From Spiroplasma ixodetis (GTDB taxonomy: Bacteria; Bacillota_I; Bacilli_A; Mycoplasmatales; VBWQ01): a stretch of DNA of 64,000 nucleotides. The position numbers and the translations under genes are program-made. The stretch spans positions 1,984,001-2,048,000 of the forward strand of contig NZ_AP026933.1 in the NCBI RefSeq assembly GCF_027923845.1. The letters run 5' to 3'. This document shows, in pieces, positions 23,424 through 33,445 of this stretch. The notes beneath the pieces were generated by a model. The model searched no databases. It saw only the letters and a program-made list of their open reading frames with translations, and had not been told where the DNA came from. Position 1 is the stretch's first letter; every line of letters begins with the position of its first letter.

Positions 23424-23595
23424 TATACATAATGAAAAATATATATGAATTAGTGAAATAGATAATAGTTATTATTGTAATAAATGTATTAATGACATGA
23501 TTGAAGAAGATATGTATTTAACATCAAATAATTGAGATTACTTATATGAATATTATATTAATGAATTACAATTAGAAAATTTTAAAGGAGTGTAA
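23410..23595 (+). CDS. Phage 2 Cys/His-containing protein, 61 aa
   Basis: MMKCNIHNEKYIWISEIDNS then YYCNKCIND: C-x2-H … C-x2-C spacing suggests a zinc site. Start overlaps the preceding gene; either of two adjacent ATGs may be used. Unknown role. Confidence 0.6.
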
Positions 23596-23600
23596 AAATA

Positions 23601-23807
23601 ATGAATAGATTAGAATTAGAAAATGCAAGAAAATTAATAGAAAAATTTGAAGAATTACAAGAAGAATTTAATGACAAATATGAAGATTTAGAACTTAACA
23701 TTGATGCTGATTATGAATTAAACATTAGGAATGATTATTTTACATATGAAGATGTAAACAAATTAGAACAAGCAATTATTGATTATAAAAAAATTATTAA
23801 AGGTTAA
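23601..23807 (+). CDS. Phage 2 acidic helical protein, 68 aa
   Basis: Begins MNRLELENARKLIEKFEELQ, mostly helix, acidic. RBS AAAGGAGTG. No family recognised. Confidence 0.65.
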   Translation: MNRLELENARKLIEKFEELQEEFNDKYEDLELNIDADYELNIRNDYFTYEDVNKLEQAIIDYKKIIKG

Positions 23808-23822
23808 AGGAGATGAATAAAA

Positions 23823-24002
23823 ATGGTAGCAGCTCCTAAAAAGAAACCAGAAGATTTAATTATTAAACAAATTATTATTCATTTAAGATTTACTGAAAAA
23901 GAATATGAAGAATTTAAACAATACTGTTATGAAAGAAATATGAATATGAGTGCTTTTGTAAGGAGTTTAATTAAAAATGCAATTAAACAATCAAAAAAAT
24001 AA
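23823..24002 (+). CDS. Phage 2 ribbon-helix-helix DNA-binding protein
   Basis: 59 residues. IIIHLRFTEKEYEEFKQYCY forms the strand and first helix, then ERNMNMSAFVRSLIKNAIKQ the second helix, the classic Arc/MetJ-type pattern. Likely a repressor or operon regulator. RBS AAGGAGATGA. Its end overlaps the nuclease start. Confidence 0.75.
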   Translation: MVAAPKKKPEDLIIKQIIIHLRFTEKEYEEFKQYCYERNMNMSAFVRSLIKNAIKQSKK

Positions 24003-24633
24003 TTTAATTTTTAAAAAAGAAACACATCAATATTTTTTAAATAAAAAAGAATTAATATCAGTAAGTAAAATACTAAATTATTATTTAGGTAATTCATATT
24101 GTAAATGTAATAAATGTAAATATTGTTTTAATATAAATAATGCAAGAATTCGTGGTAATGCAGTTCATAAAGTAGCAGAATTATATTTTAAAAATATAAA
24201 TATTAAAAATATAAGTAATCAAATTAAAAATTATATTAAAGATTTATTTTCACAAAATTATTTAAATTATTGTTATACGTTATTAGATTATTTACCAACT
24301 AAATTTATTAATAATAATGAATATATTAGTGAAAAAATGTTTAATGCAGATATAGTTGCTGGAACACCAGATTTAATTTATAAAGAAAATAATTTAAATA
24401 TAATAGTAGATTTTAAAACTTATAAAGTTTTTACTAAAGAATTATTAGAAAAATCAAAATTACAAATAATAGCATATTATTGATTATTAAAAAATAATAA
24501 TTATGAATTATCAAATATACATTTTATATGTTGAGTTAAAGAAAATGAAATTGAATTAATAAAAGTTGAAATAACAAATGAATTATTAATTGAATGAGAA
24601 AAAGCAATTTGAACATGAAAGGAATTAAAATAA
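23977..24633 (+). CDS. Phage 2 PD-(D/E)XK exonuclease
   Basis: 218 residues. VHKVAELYF, then AGTPDLIYKENNLNIIVDFK and QIIAYYWLLK give the H…GxxD…DxK…QxxxY signature of RecB/Cas4-like nucleases. A Cys cluster CKCNKCKYC near residue 45 may bind metal. Next to recT: a two-component exonuclease plus annealing-protein recombination pair, probably for replication or repair of phage ends. Confidence 0.8.
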
Positions 24634-24634
24634 A

Positions 24635-25441
24635 ATGGCAAATGAATTATTAGTTAAAAATATTAATAATGGTAATGTAGAAAAATTTATTAGACAAAAA
24701 GGTATTGTTAATAATTTAGAAATACAAAAATTTAAAAGTAATGTATTAGCAATTTCAAATCAATATGGTTTAGATAAAGCATATCCAGATACTATTATTA
24801 ATAGTTGTTATCAAGCAGTATTATTGAATTTACCATTAGAAAAGAATTTTGGTTATTGTTATATTGTACCTTATTGAGATAGTAATACTAAAGTAAATAA
24901 TGCTCAATTTCAAATGGGATATAAAGGTTATATTCAATTAGCATTACGTAGTCAACAATATAAAGAAATTAATGTAAGTGATGTTAGATTAACAGAAATT
25001 AAAAAAGTAGATAGACTTAAGGGAATTGAATTTAATTGAATACAAGATGATTTAGAAAGATTAAAACAACCAATTATTGGTTATGTAGCATATTTTCAAT
25101 TGGTAAATGGTTTTGAAAAAACTTTATATATGTCAAAAGAGCAAATAGAAAAACATTTTTTAAAATATTCAAAAACTTATGCAAAAAATAAAGAATTTAT
25201 TGTTAGTGATTTTGATAGTATGGCATTAAAAACTGTGCTTACTCAATTATTAAGAAAATGGGGAATTATGAGTACTGAAATGCAAATTGCATATGAAAGT
25301 GACCAAGCAATTATTACTGAAACAGAAAAAATATATATTGATAATCCAAATACTAATAATGTAATTGAAAATAATACAAATTTTCAACAATTAGAAGAAA
25401 ATATTAATAAATTAGATAATTTGGTATTTAAAAATGAATAA
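24635..25441 (+). CDS. recT: RecT-family single-strand annealing protein
   Basis: 268 residues. INSCYQAVLLNLPLEKNFGY, then NNAQFQMGYKGYIQLALRSQ and VVYVAYF-like strand with FEKTLYMSKEQIEKH are RecT landmarks; WGIMSTEMQIAYESDQA closes the core, followed by an acidic variable tail. One base separates it from the nuclease gene. It anneals complementary single strands for phage recombination. Confidence 0.9.
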
Positions 25442-25464
25442 ATGTAAATATTGTAATAAAAGAA

Positions 25465-26809
25465 TGAACATCTAGAATAAAGTAGACACAGAATTGTAAC
25501 CTTTGTGTTAAAAATACTTTAAGGAAGGTGTTCATTTTTTTATGGCTAAATGACTATCAAAAGAAGAAAAGTTAAAAATAATAAAAATAAGTAAAATTAA
25601 AACAATTGATAAAACCGCATTAGAGTATGGTATTGGTCGATCATCAATAAAAGAATGAATTAAAGCATATAAATTATTAGGTGAAAAAGGTTTAGAATAT
25701 GGCAATGGAATTCGTGCTAAAAAAACCAAAAGAACAGGTCGACCCAAATCTTTAAATTTTAATGAAATGACAAAACAAGAATTAATTGAATATATTGAGG
25801 CAATGAACGATATAAAAAAGTATTTAGAAAAATCGACAAAAAAGAAGAAATATTTTGTGATTTTCTCATTGAAGAAAAAATATCAGATTAGTTATTTATG
25901 TTGATTATTAAATGTTTCAAAATCAGGATATTATAAGTGAATTAAGAATGGAATGAATGAATTTAATAAATGAGATACATTTTTAGCTAATATAATTAAA
26001 AATATTTTTATGAATTTCAAGAAATTTATGGTTATAAAATGATAACTTTATGAATTAACAAAATTTATAATTTAAAATTAAAATTTCATATTGTATATAG
26101 ATATATGAAAAATATGAGTTTAAAAGCTAAGGTTCGCATAAAAAAATTTGATTATAGAACTAAATCAGGAAGTTTAAGATATGATAATTTATTAAAACGT
26201 GATTTTTCAACTACTAATTTAAATGAAAAATTAGGTACTGATATAACTTATTTATTAACTAATGGTAAAACATATTATTTATCAATTGTTAAAGATTTTC
26301 ATAATAATGAAATATTAGATTATAAAATAAGTGCAAGTTTAGACATGACATTTGTTGTCCAAAACATTATCCAAGCTTGAGTTAATGCTCAAAAACCTAC
26401 TTCATGAATTTTACAATCAGATCAAGGATTTCACTATACAAATCCTTCTTATAAAATTTTATGTGATGAATTAAAAATAAAAATTTCAATGTCTAGAAGA
26501 GGTAATTCCTGTGATAATGGTGCTACTGAAACTTGATTTGGAACAATGAAAACAGAATTTCTATATCAAATTCCAAGAAAAAATAGAACTATTGAATGAA
26601 TACAAGACAACTTACCTAAATATATTTACTTTTATAATAATTATCGACCTCAAATAAAATTAAAAGGAATGAGTCCAATCGAATATCGATTAGCTCATTC
26701 CAAACCAACAAATAATTACTTCATACCTATAAATTTAACACTTACAAACGCTATTTTATAAAATTTAATAAAAGGTTACTTTTATTGTCCACTTTTCTTG
26801 ACAAGTTCA
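25465..26809 (+). mobile_element. IS3-family element (IS150-like), 1345 bp
   Basis: Left end TGAACATCTAGAATAAAGT and inverse right end TGAACTTGTCAAGAAAAGT match imperfectly; flanked by GAA at 25462-25464 and 26810-26812. Distinct from the IS3 elements at 54 and 59 kb. Confidence 0.85.
25542..26761 (+). pseudogene. IS3-family transposase, frameshifted
   Basis: N-terminal helix-turn-helix (TALEYGIGRSSIKEWIKAYK), HTH-like LCWLLNVSKSGYYKW, then catalytic LGTDITYL, LQSDQGFHYTN and NGATETWFGTMKTEF. No stop separates the usual orfA and orfB; the frame is instead lost near 26005-26010, where one T is missing from a T5 run. Inactive unless the base is a consensus error. Confidence 0.85.
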
Positions 26810-26891
26810 GAATTTGATTAACTAATTATTGATGTATGAATTGTTTAGAAATATTAGTTATGAATTTAAATAAAAATAAGGAGAATAAATA

Positions 26892-27386
26892 ATGACTAAT
26901 TATTTACTTTCAATTGACCCAAGTATTAAAAATACTGGATTTACTTTATGAGAAAATAAAAAACCAATATGAATGGGAAGTTTTAGTTTTAACAATAAAA
27001 AATTAGACTTTATTGATTTTCAAGGTGAAATATTTTTTCAAAGAAAAAGAGATAATGATATAGATTTAATTATTGAACGTGGTACTTTTCATTCAAAAAA
27101 TGGTATTGGTTATGAAACTCAAGAACATTTACGTGGTTTTATTGCTGGACAATTTAATAAATTATTAACAAAAGATATGTTAATAAGTCCTTCTTCATGA
27201 AAGAAATGATATAAAAGTCAATCATTTATAAATATTTTAATTAATGATGAATGAGATAAAGAAAGTTCAATAAGACTAGCAAAAGTATTAATTGAACAAA
27301 ATAATTGAAATATAAAAATATCAAATCATGATGAAGCAGATAGTTTATTAATTGGTTGATATTATTTAAATAAGGAGAATAAATAA
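26892..27386 (+). CDS. Phage 2 RuvC-like Holliday junction resolvase
   Basis: 164 residues. LSIDPSIKNTGFTLWE is the first acidic strand of the RuvC fold, LIIERGTFHSKNGIGYE the second, and SNHDEADSLLIGWYY the C-terminal acidic helix. Probably resolves branched phage DNA before packaging. Start overlaps the preceding stop; RBS AAGGAG. Confidence 0.8.
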
Positions 27387-27544
27387 TGTGTATACCAGTA
27401 GAAGAAGCAAATCATATTGATAAAGAAAAATTAATTAATTTTTTAAGAAAAGAATTTATTAACTTTGAAAATGATTTAATAAATTTACCAGTAATTAAAA
27501 TTAATTTACTAATGGATAAAATTGAAAATGGAGTATTTGATTAA
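27386..27544 (+). CDS. Phage 2 hypothetical protein, 52 aa
   Basis: MCIPVEEANHIDKEKLINFL … ; overlaps the resolvase stop (TAATG-type coupling) and the next start. Unknown. Confidence 0.55.
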   Translation: MCIPVEEANHIDKEKLINFLRKEFINFENDLINLPVIKINLLMDKIENGVFD

Positions 27545-27738
27545 TGCAAAAACAAAAACAAGAAAAAGTATTAATTAAATGTATTGTTAAAGATTGTAAT
27601 AGTAAAGTATTAGTTACTTTAAAAACTGTAAATATAGAAGATAGTGTAATTCAATTTTTTAATATGTGTTATTTTCATAAAAAACAATTTAAAAATAAAA
27701 TAAAAGAAATTAAAAATGAATTTAAAAATAAGGAGTAA
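27544..27738 (+). CDS. Phage 2 zinc-binding-like protein, 64 aa
   Basis: CIVKDCN and later CYFHKKQF give a C-x4-C … C-x2-H pattern that may bind zinc; Lys-rich tail. Start is coupled to the preceding stop. Confidence 0.6.
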   Translation: MQKQKQEKVLIKCIVKDCNSKVLVTLKTVNIEDSVIQFFNMCYFHKKQFKNKIKEIKNEFKNKE

Positions 27739-27741
27739 ATA

Positions 27742-27903
27742 ATGAAAGATATAAAAAAAGTAACTAGATTTGAATTAATAAATACATATGAAAGACAAAT
27801 TGTTATTTATAGTAAAGAACATAAAAATGGTAATAAAAATATTAATAAAATTGAATATGATTTACAAGATAATGAACAAACATTAAAAGTATTTATTAGT
27901 TAA
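27742..27903 (+). CDS. Phage 2 hypothetical protein, 53 aa
   Basis: MKDIKKVTRFELINTYERQI … ; RBS AAGGAG. Last gene of the operon before the palindrome at 27904 and the small RNA locus. Confidence 0.6.
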   Translation: MKDIKKVTRFELINTYERQIVIYSKEHKNGNKNINKIEYDLQDNEQTLKVFIS

Positions 27904-27929
27904 ATTTTCTATATTAAATATAGAAAATA
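27904..27929 (+). terminator. Palindrome at the end of the early operon
   Basis: ATTTTCTATATT paired with AATATAGAAAAT right at the stop codon of the last gene. No T run follows, so it may be an operator or processing site for the RNA promoter that begins just beyond. Confidence 0.45.
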
Positions 27930-27932
27930 TGA

Positions 27933-27938
27933 TATAAT
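27933..27938 (+). promoter_or_regulatory. -10 box TATAAT for the small RNA
   Basis: GATATAATTA, with no convincing -35; initiation would be near 27945, where a folded RNA-like segment starts. Confidence 0.55.
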
Positions 27939-27944
27939 TAATAT

Positions 27945-28105
27945 GTTTAGATGAGTATGCAATTTAAACTATTTTTACTACTTTATGAGAGTTTTGTCTG
28001 TATTGTGCATGATATTGACGTAGTATATATGAAAAGATTAGAACATAATAAAAGTAGTTGTTTTAAATCTAATTATTTTTCGGTCACTAGTAATAGTGAC
28101 TTTTT
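27945..28105 (+). ncRNA. Candidate phage 2 small structured RNA (about 160 nt)
   Basis: No good reading frame. Closing stem TTAGAT (27947) with ATCTAA (28067), nested ACTACTTTAT (27978) with ATAAAAGTAGT (28047), a variable interior, and a strong terminator GTCACTA/TAGTGAC plus T5 at 28083-28105. Promoter, structure and terminator together make a discrete RNA gene. I do not recognise the class; tmRNA, RNase P and SRP RNA do not fit. Confidence 0.6.
28083..28105 (+). terminator. Rho-independent terminator of the small RNA
   Basis: GTCACTA GTAA TAGTGAC followed by TTTTT. Confidence 0.8.
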
Positions 28106-28116
28106 GTTTTTATATA

Positions 28117-28190
28117 TGGTATAATTGTTTAAAATTAATATAAGTTTTTAACTCATTATTTTATTTTAAAGTAAATGAGTTTTTTATTTT
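28117..28190 (+). promoter_or_regulatory. Extended -10 promoter and attenuator-like hairpin
   Basis: TGGTATAAT at 28117-28125, then AACTCATT (28150) pairing AATGAGTT (28174) followed by TTTTATTTT, all before the RBS AAAGGAG of the next gene. The hairpin could terminate transcripts before the gene. Confidence 0.55.
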
Positions 28191-28203
28191 GAAAGGAGAA
28201 AAA

Positions 28204-28623
28204 ATGATTATAGAATTTTTAATCGCAGAAGAAAAAATTAAAGAAGAATTAGATAAAATAATTACTAATAAAAACCAATTTACTTCAGAAGTTATTAAAG
28301 AAAAAATTGAAGTTATTAAAGAAAAACTTAAAACATTAGATAAAAAAATTGAAAAAGAAATAAAAGTTAGTAAATTTAAAAAAATTATTTATTCAATATT
28401 AAAAATATTTACTTTTGGAAAAATTGATAAAAATAAAATTATTAACAAAAAAAATAATTTTCTTAATAAAATCAAAAATAAAATTAATAAAAATGTTCAA
28501 ACAATAAAAGAATTATATATAAGGAAAACAAATCCAATAAATATAGATGTTAATGAAATTAATGATAACTTTAATAATGAATTATTAATAAATTCAAAGA
28601 AATCTAATTTAATAAAAGTATAA
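28204..28623 (+). CDS. Phage 2 Lys-rich coiled-coil protein, 139 aa
   Basis: Long heptad-rich helices (EEKIKEELDKIITNKNQFTS; KIEVIKEKLKTLDKKIEKEI) and a short hydrophobic stretch IIYSILKIFTFGKI. Start chosen at the ATG following AAAGGAGAAAA. Last plus-strand gene before the virion block; unknown function. Confidence 0.65.
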   Translation: MIIEFLIAEEKIKEELDKIITNKNQFTSEVIKEKIEVIKEKLKTLDKKIEKEIKVSKFKKIIYSILKIFTFGKIDKNKIINKKNNFLNKIKNKINKNVQTIKELYIRKTNPINIDVNEINDNFNNELLINSKKSNLIKV

Positions 28624-28624
28624 A

Positions 28625-28651
28625 AAAAGTTACCAATTAAGGTAACTTTTT
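28625..28651 (+). terminator. Rho-independent terminator
   Basis: AAAAGTTACC AATTAA GGTAACTTTTT directly after the stop; followed by a second small palindrome ATTAGGT/ACCTAAT. Confidence 0.85.
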
Positions 28652-28761
28652 AATTAGGTGCTAACCTAATAATATAACTAATATAACAGTGAAATTATAT
28701 ACTTATCTTTCTCTATAACCCTTGATAAGTATTACAATAAATTATACATTAATATTTAAGA

Positions 28762-29153
28762 TTATAGGGAAATATTATTTTGTTTAGATTTTCTTTTAAG
28801 TTTAAAAATGGATTTCAATTTTGGAAATTTTTTAATTATTTTTAAAATTATTGGAATGAAGTAAAAAAATAATAACTCAATACATCCAAAAATAATAAAT
28901 ATGTAATAAACACTTTTTATATTTAAATTATTAGCAAAAAAATAAAAAAATAAAGGACATATAAGAAAAAAAGTTAAACTAGCATATATATATAGTTTTT
29001 AAAATTCTTATTATCACAAAAGTGAATAAATAATTTGTATGGTACAAACATTAGAAACAAAAATGTTAGAGATATAGCGATTGAAATTGTGAAAGGAGAA
29101 TTTATAAAATCATTTCATCATGGTCAAAATTCATTGCGATTTAAAAAATACAT
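28762..29153 (-). pseudogene. Phage 2 membrane protein, frameshifted
   Basis: ATG at 29153 after AGGAAGTGA gives MYFLNRNEFWPWWNDFINSP and a membrane segment, stopping early; restoring one T in the run near 28970-28976 continues through two more membrane segments (LICPLFFYFFANNL; YYIFIIFGCIELLFFYFIPI) to a basic tail ending KQNNISL. About 130 residues. Lies downstream of all virion genes: lysis or superinfection role possible, not shown. Confidence 0.5.
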
Positions 29154-29198
29154 TTTTATTCACTTCCTAAAATTTAATTATATTTTAATTTTACCAAA

Positions 29199-32114
29199 TT
29201 ATCTTGCATTTAAAACTATTTTATTAATATTAGATTTAAGATTTGATATATATCTATATGCTCAACTTTTATCGGGTTCTCTTTGTGCAGAATTGGTATA
29301 TTCTATTTTACCTAAATTACCTTGTAAATAAATAGTTCAATTTAATTTTTCAGAGTTATTAACTATGCTAAATATTATAGGATAATCATTATTTATTTTT
29401 TGTTCATAAGAATTATAACTTTTCTTAATTTTTAAATCAAATTCATAATTACAGAAAGAATATGAAGTAAAAATATTATAATTGCTAAGACTTTTATAAT
29501 AAGCATTTGCAAAATAATCATTAACTTCATTAGGAGCAATTTTACCAAACTTACTAAAAAATTCAGATTCTGGAAAATTGCCTTTATTTATTTTTAAATC
29601 TTTTAAATCAATAGTTACACTTGTATTAATTTCTTTTGCTGGATTAAAAGTTTCGTTATTATTATCAATAATATTTAAATCAGTACTTTTTGAATTTGAT
29701 ATTGTTTCAAATTTATAACTATAATATATTGTTATACTTTTATAAAATCTTTGTAAATCATTAAAATTATTAATTAATAATGTAGGGTCTAATAATGAAT
29801 TTAAATCTACTTCATATTTACTAAATTTACTTGTATTTTTATCTTCTCATTCTTTTATATTACTATATCCATTTTTTATTAATGACACATCATTTGCTGT
29901 AATTTCAATTTTTAAATCTGGAACAATAATTATTGATTTAGCAATATTTTGAGGACTTGGTGGTAATATTTTTGCTGGATAACTAAATGTAGTTTCTTCA
30001 CTTTCTTCATATTCATCATGATTTAATTTATATAAAGTTGTTCAATTAAAAGCATTACCAGTTAAATAACCCATATTATTATATCTAAACTGAGCAACTG
30101 ATATTTCATTATAATCACCTTGATAAGTAAAAGGATTATCACTATAAAATGTATGTCTTTCTTCTCCTTGATGTAATGATTGAGTTACAATTGTATCAAT
30201 AATATAAGCATAATTTGAACCATCAATAACTCCATTACTTGTTGGATTTCATTCACATTTAGTATCTTCATTTGTAAAAGGACTTGCTATATCTAAAAAT
30301 TCAATATCTTCTGCTAAAATATAAACTTTATTATTTTTCTTTTGTGATAAATCAACTGTACTTATTTGTTCTTTTTTAGTTAATTTCTTACCAGTAGTAG
30401 GGTCTCATGGATATACTGATACTCTATCACTTAATTTCATTGTCATAGCAGTTGTTGAAACATTAGCACCTAATAATTTACCAATAGTAAAATCATTATC
30501 ATTTGTAAATGCATTTAAAGGAATTAAACCACCATTACCAATAATACTTTCTAAATTACTTGTAAAAAATGCTGACATAAAACCATTAAAATATAACATT
30601 TTTTTATATTGTTGAGCATTTTGAGTAATAACTCAACTACTTCATATACCTAATGTTAAAGCATTTAATAATTTACCAATTAAAGGAATATCACTTAATG
30701 CAAATGGTAATCATTGATTTGAATCATAAGGCATTTGAATTAAAGGACTAAATACAACTGAATTAAAATTTAATATTGCTGACATATATTTTTGTGATAT
30801 TTTTGAATAATCAACAGTTGGACTTCCTATAATTAATCCACTTTCTGGGTCTTTATATTTAAAATTACTTGACATATCAACATTATAATTACCAGTTAAA
30901 TTATTTATATTTCATTCACTATCTCAAAAGAATTTTGCTTCTCCTACTGATGTACCATTACTTAATCTTGCTTTATCTTTATCAAATGATAACATACCTT
31001 TAAAATCTTTTGTTACAAATAAATTATCTTGAAAATTTAATGAAGTTTTTAATCATTCTGTAAAATTTTTAAAATTAGTAAATCCAGTAGGTTTTGCATC
31101 CATAATATTATAAAATGTAGTTTCTGGATGACTACTTGTTGTTATTTTATCATTTATACCAGCAAGTAAACCACCATTATTTTTAATATTAGTTGTAGAT
31201 TTTTCATTATTACCAGCAATAAATAATCTTCTTGAAGCAAATACTTTACTTTCAAATATTTCTTCATTATTTTGTTGTATTGGTTCTTGTCCTTGAATTA
31301 TTGGTCTTCCATAATAATAACAACTTGTTAATAATTCTAATCCATAACTTTGTCTATGACTATAACGTACACCAATATCACGCATTAAAGTACGATTTAA
31401 TGTTACTTTTCCTTGTTGAATAGTAGGAAAAGCATAACCACTACCCGGGCTTGCATATTGTACAAAATCAAGTGTATTTTGACCACTAGAAACTACTCTA
31501 TCATTTAAACTACTAAAAGTTAATACTTGCATACTAAATGCACCATTATAAGGACTATAATAATTTGTTACATTTGAAATATATAATAATTGTCTATCTT
31601 GATTTTTTCCACTATTACCACCAATATTTTCATTTTCATCATTAAATACAACAAAAAATTGTAAATAATCATCAATTGTAATATGTTCTTCAAACATTAC
31701 TAAAGTATATTGTCTTTTAGTTTGTACTGTTTTAAATATTTGATTATTTGGTAAATTACTAAAATCAACTCCACTTGTATCATCAATTAAATAAGCATTT
31801 CAATAATCACCTATTTTATATTGTTTTGTATAAAATTCATCTTGTTCACTAGGTTTATGAGTTATAGGGTCAATTTTACCTTTATTTTTTTGAGATATTT
31901 TTGTACTATTTTTTCAAATACATACAACTGGAGTAGTACCAGTTAATATTAATTCATATTGACCAAAATCACTTATTTTACTATTAATTGGTTTATATCC
32001 AGTTTCAGTTAAAGGTATAGCACCATTATTTATAACAAATGGAAATATTTTTCAATAACTACATCTCTTTATTAATTGTTGAGTTTGCTTTAATGCTAGA
32101 TGTGCTTGTTTCAT
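29199..32114 (-). CDS. Phage 2 large virion protein, 971 aa
   Basis: Starts MKQAHLALKQTQQLIKRCSY inside the portal gene (56-base overlap), exactly as the 671-residue protein does in phage 1. Mostly beta-rich and Asn/Thr-rich (GNEKSTTNIKNNGGLLAGIN). No family recognised; a tail, collar or receptor-binding component is inferred from position. Ends IVLNAR. Confidence 0.7.
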
Positions 32115-33444
32115 TAATTGAATTCTTACTGCGTTGTTCATTATCATTTGTATTATCTCCTAAATTTTTATTTAAAAATTTATTTTCATTAATAATATGT
32201 TCTAATTTTTGTTTTGCCATTAATGTATCAATATTTTCATATAAACTAATTGCTTCAACTATTGACATTGTTCCATTATTTAATCTACTATTAATTAATT
32301 CATCTTGTACTAATTGGTCAACCATAGCAATTGGTATAAATTCAAAACTATAAGGTCTTTCACCTTTACCATTTCAATATACTTTTCCATTTTCATCTTT
32401 AGAAAAAGTTACTAACATATCAAACATTCTATATAAATAAGTTGTATAATGTGTTATTTTAACTTCTGTTGTTTGCATATCAAATTTATTATTCATTAAT
32501 GTTTTAGTTTTATTTTCATAATTAATACCATTAAATTCATCATAATCATAACCAGCACCATTAAATATTTGTTTTGCTGTACCATTATAATCAAGTCAAT
32601 ATTCACCAAATTTTGGATTACCTTGTACAATATCAACTCCACCATTACCACCTTTTACATAATTTGCAGTAGTAATATTTAAAAATGCATCTTTAATAAT
32701 TGATTGAAAATCATCACTTAAATTTAAAGCTTTAAATTTTTCATTATCAATAATTCCATAAAATCTAGTTAAATTTAATATTCTTTCTTTTCTTTTTTGT
32801 TTAATAATATGTTGTAAATCTCATATTAAATTTCATACTGGTGCACAATCTGGATATGCATTCATTTGTGTACTATTACCATAAAAATGAATTTGTGGTA
32901 AATTTGTAATTTCAACAATTGGTAAATAACCAAATGGATTTTTTAATTCATATTTTTCTTTTAATTGACTTTCTGGTTTAATTTTTGATTTTGTACTACC
33001 TAATAAAATTTCTCTATTACCATTAAATATTTCAACTTTAACTTTTGAATTTTCTATTGTTACTCATGTTAAACTACCATTATCACTTTGTTCATTCATA
33101 AAAAATAATTCTGCTGATTGTTCTTGTTCATTAAATTTAGCAACACGTGACATAAAACTTGGACTTGGTAAAGTTAAACTTAATTCACCATTTTTAGTTA
33201 ACATTCATATTAAAAAACATTTACCTAATAATGAATTTTGAATACCAAATTGATATAATTTTTCATTTCATTTATCTTTATCTTTTAATTTATTTAAAAA
33301 ATTTAATAATTTTTTATTTTCACTTTTAAATAATAAACCTTTACCTAATCATAACATTGTACTTTTATTTGCAATAATTCTAGGTATATCTAATTCTCAA
33401 GTATCTTCATGTATACTAAAATATTCTGTTGGACTATAATTCAT
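32059..33444 (-). CDS. Phage 2 portal protein (inferred)
   Basis: 461 residues. SPTEYFSIHEDTWELDIPRI, SLLGKCFLIWMLTKNGELSL, NPFGYLPIVEITN and DCAPVWNLIWDLQHIIKQKR follow portal organisation: wing, stem and a long crown helix with Asn/Ser-rich end. Immediately downstream of the terminase gene and RBS AAGGAGTGAT. Confidence 0.7.
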
Positions 33445-33445
33445 A

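Larger units (their letters stand above)
25434..26892 (+). pseudogene. Phage 2 zinc-ribbon micro-protein, split by IS3
   Basis: ATG at 25434 gives MNKCKYCNKR, then the IS3 copy. Removing 25465-26809 and one GAA continues as IWLTNYWCMNCLEILV and stops at 26892, a 36-residue protein with CKYC and CMNC pairs. The clean in-frame rejoining supports a real gene inactivated by the IS. Confidence 0.65.

Noticed and set aside
27945-28105. phi29-type packaging RNA
   Set aside because: Phage 2 encodes a two-domain large terminase, so a pRNA is not expected, and no characteristic pRNA fold is seen; left as an unclassified RNA.
29035-29331. Plus-strand 98-codon open frame
   Set aside because: Complement of the minus-strand 971-aa gene's end and the next membrane gene, both with proper RBS and similar layout; it is a shadow.
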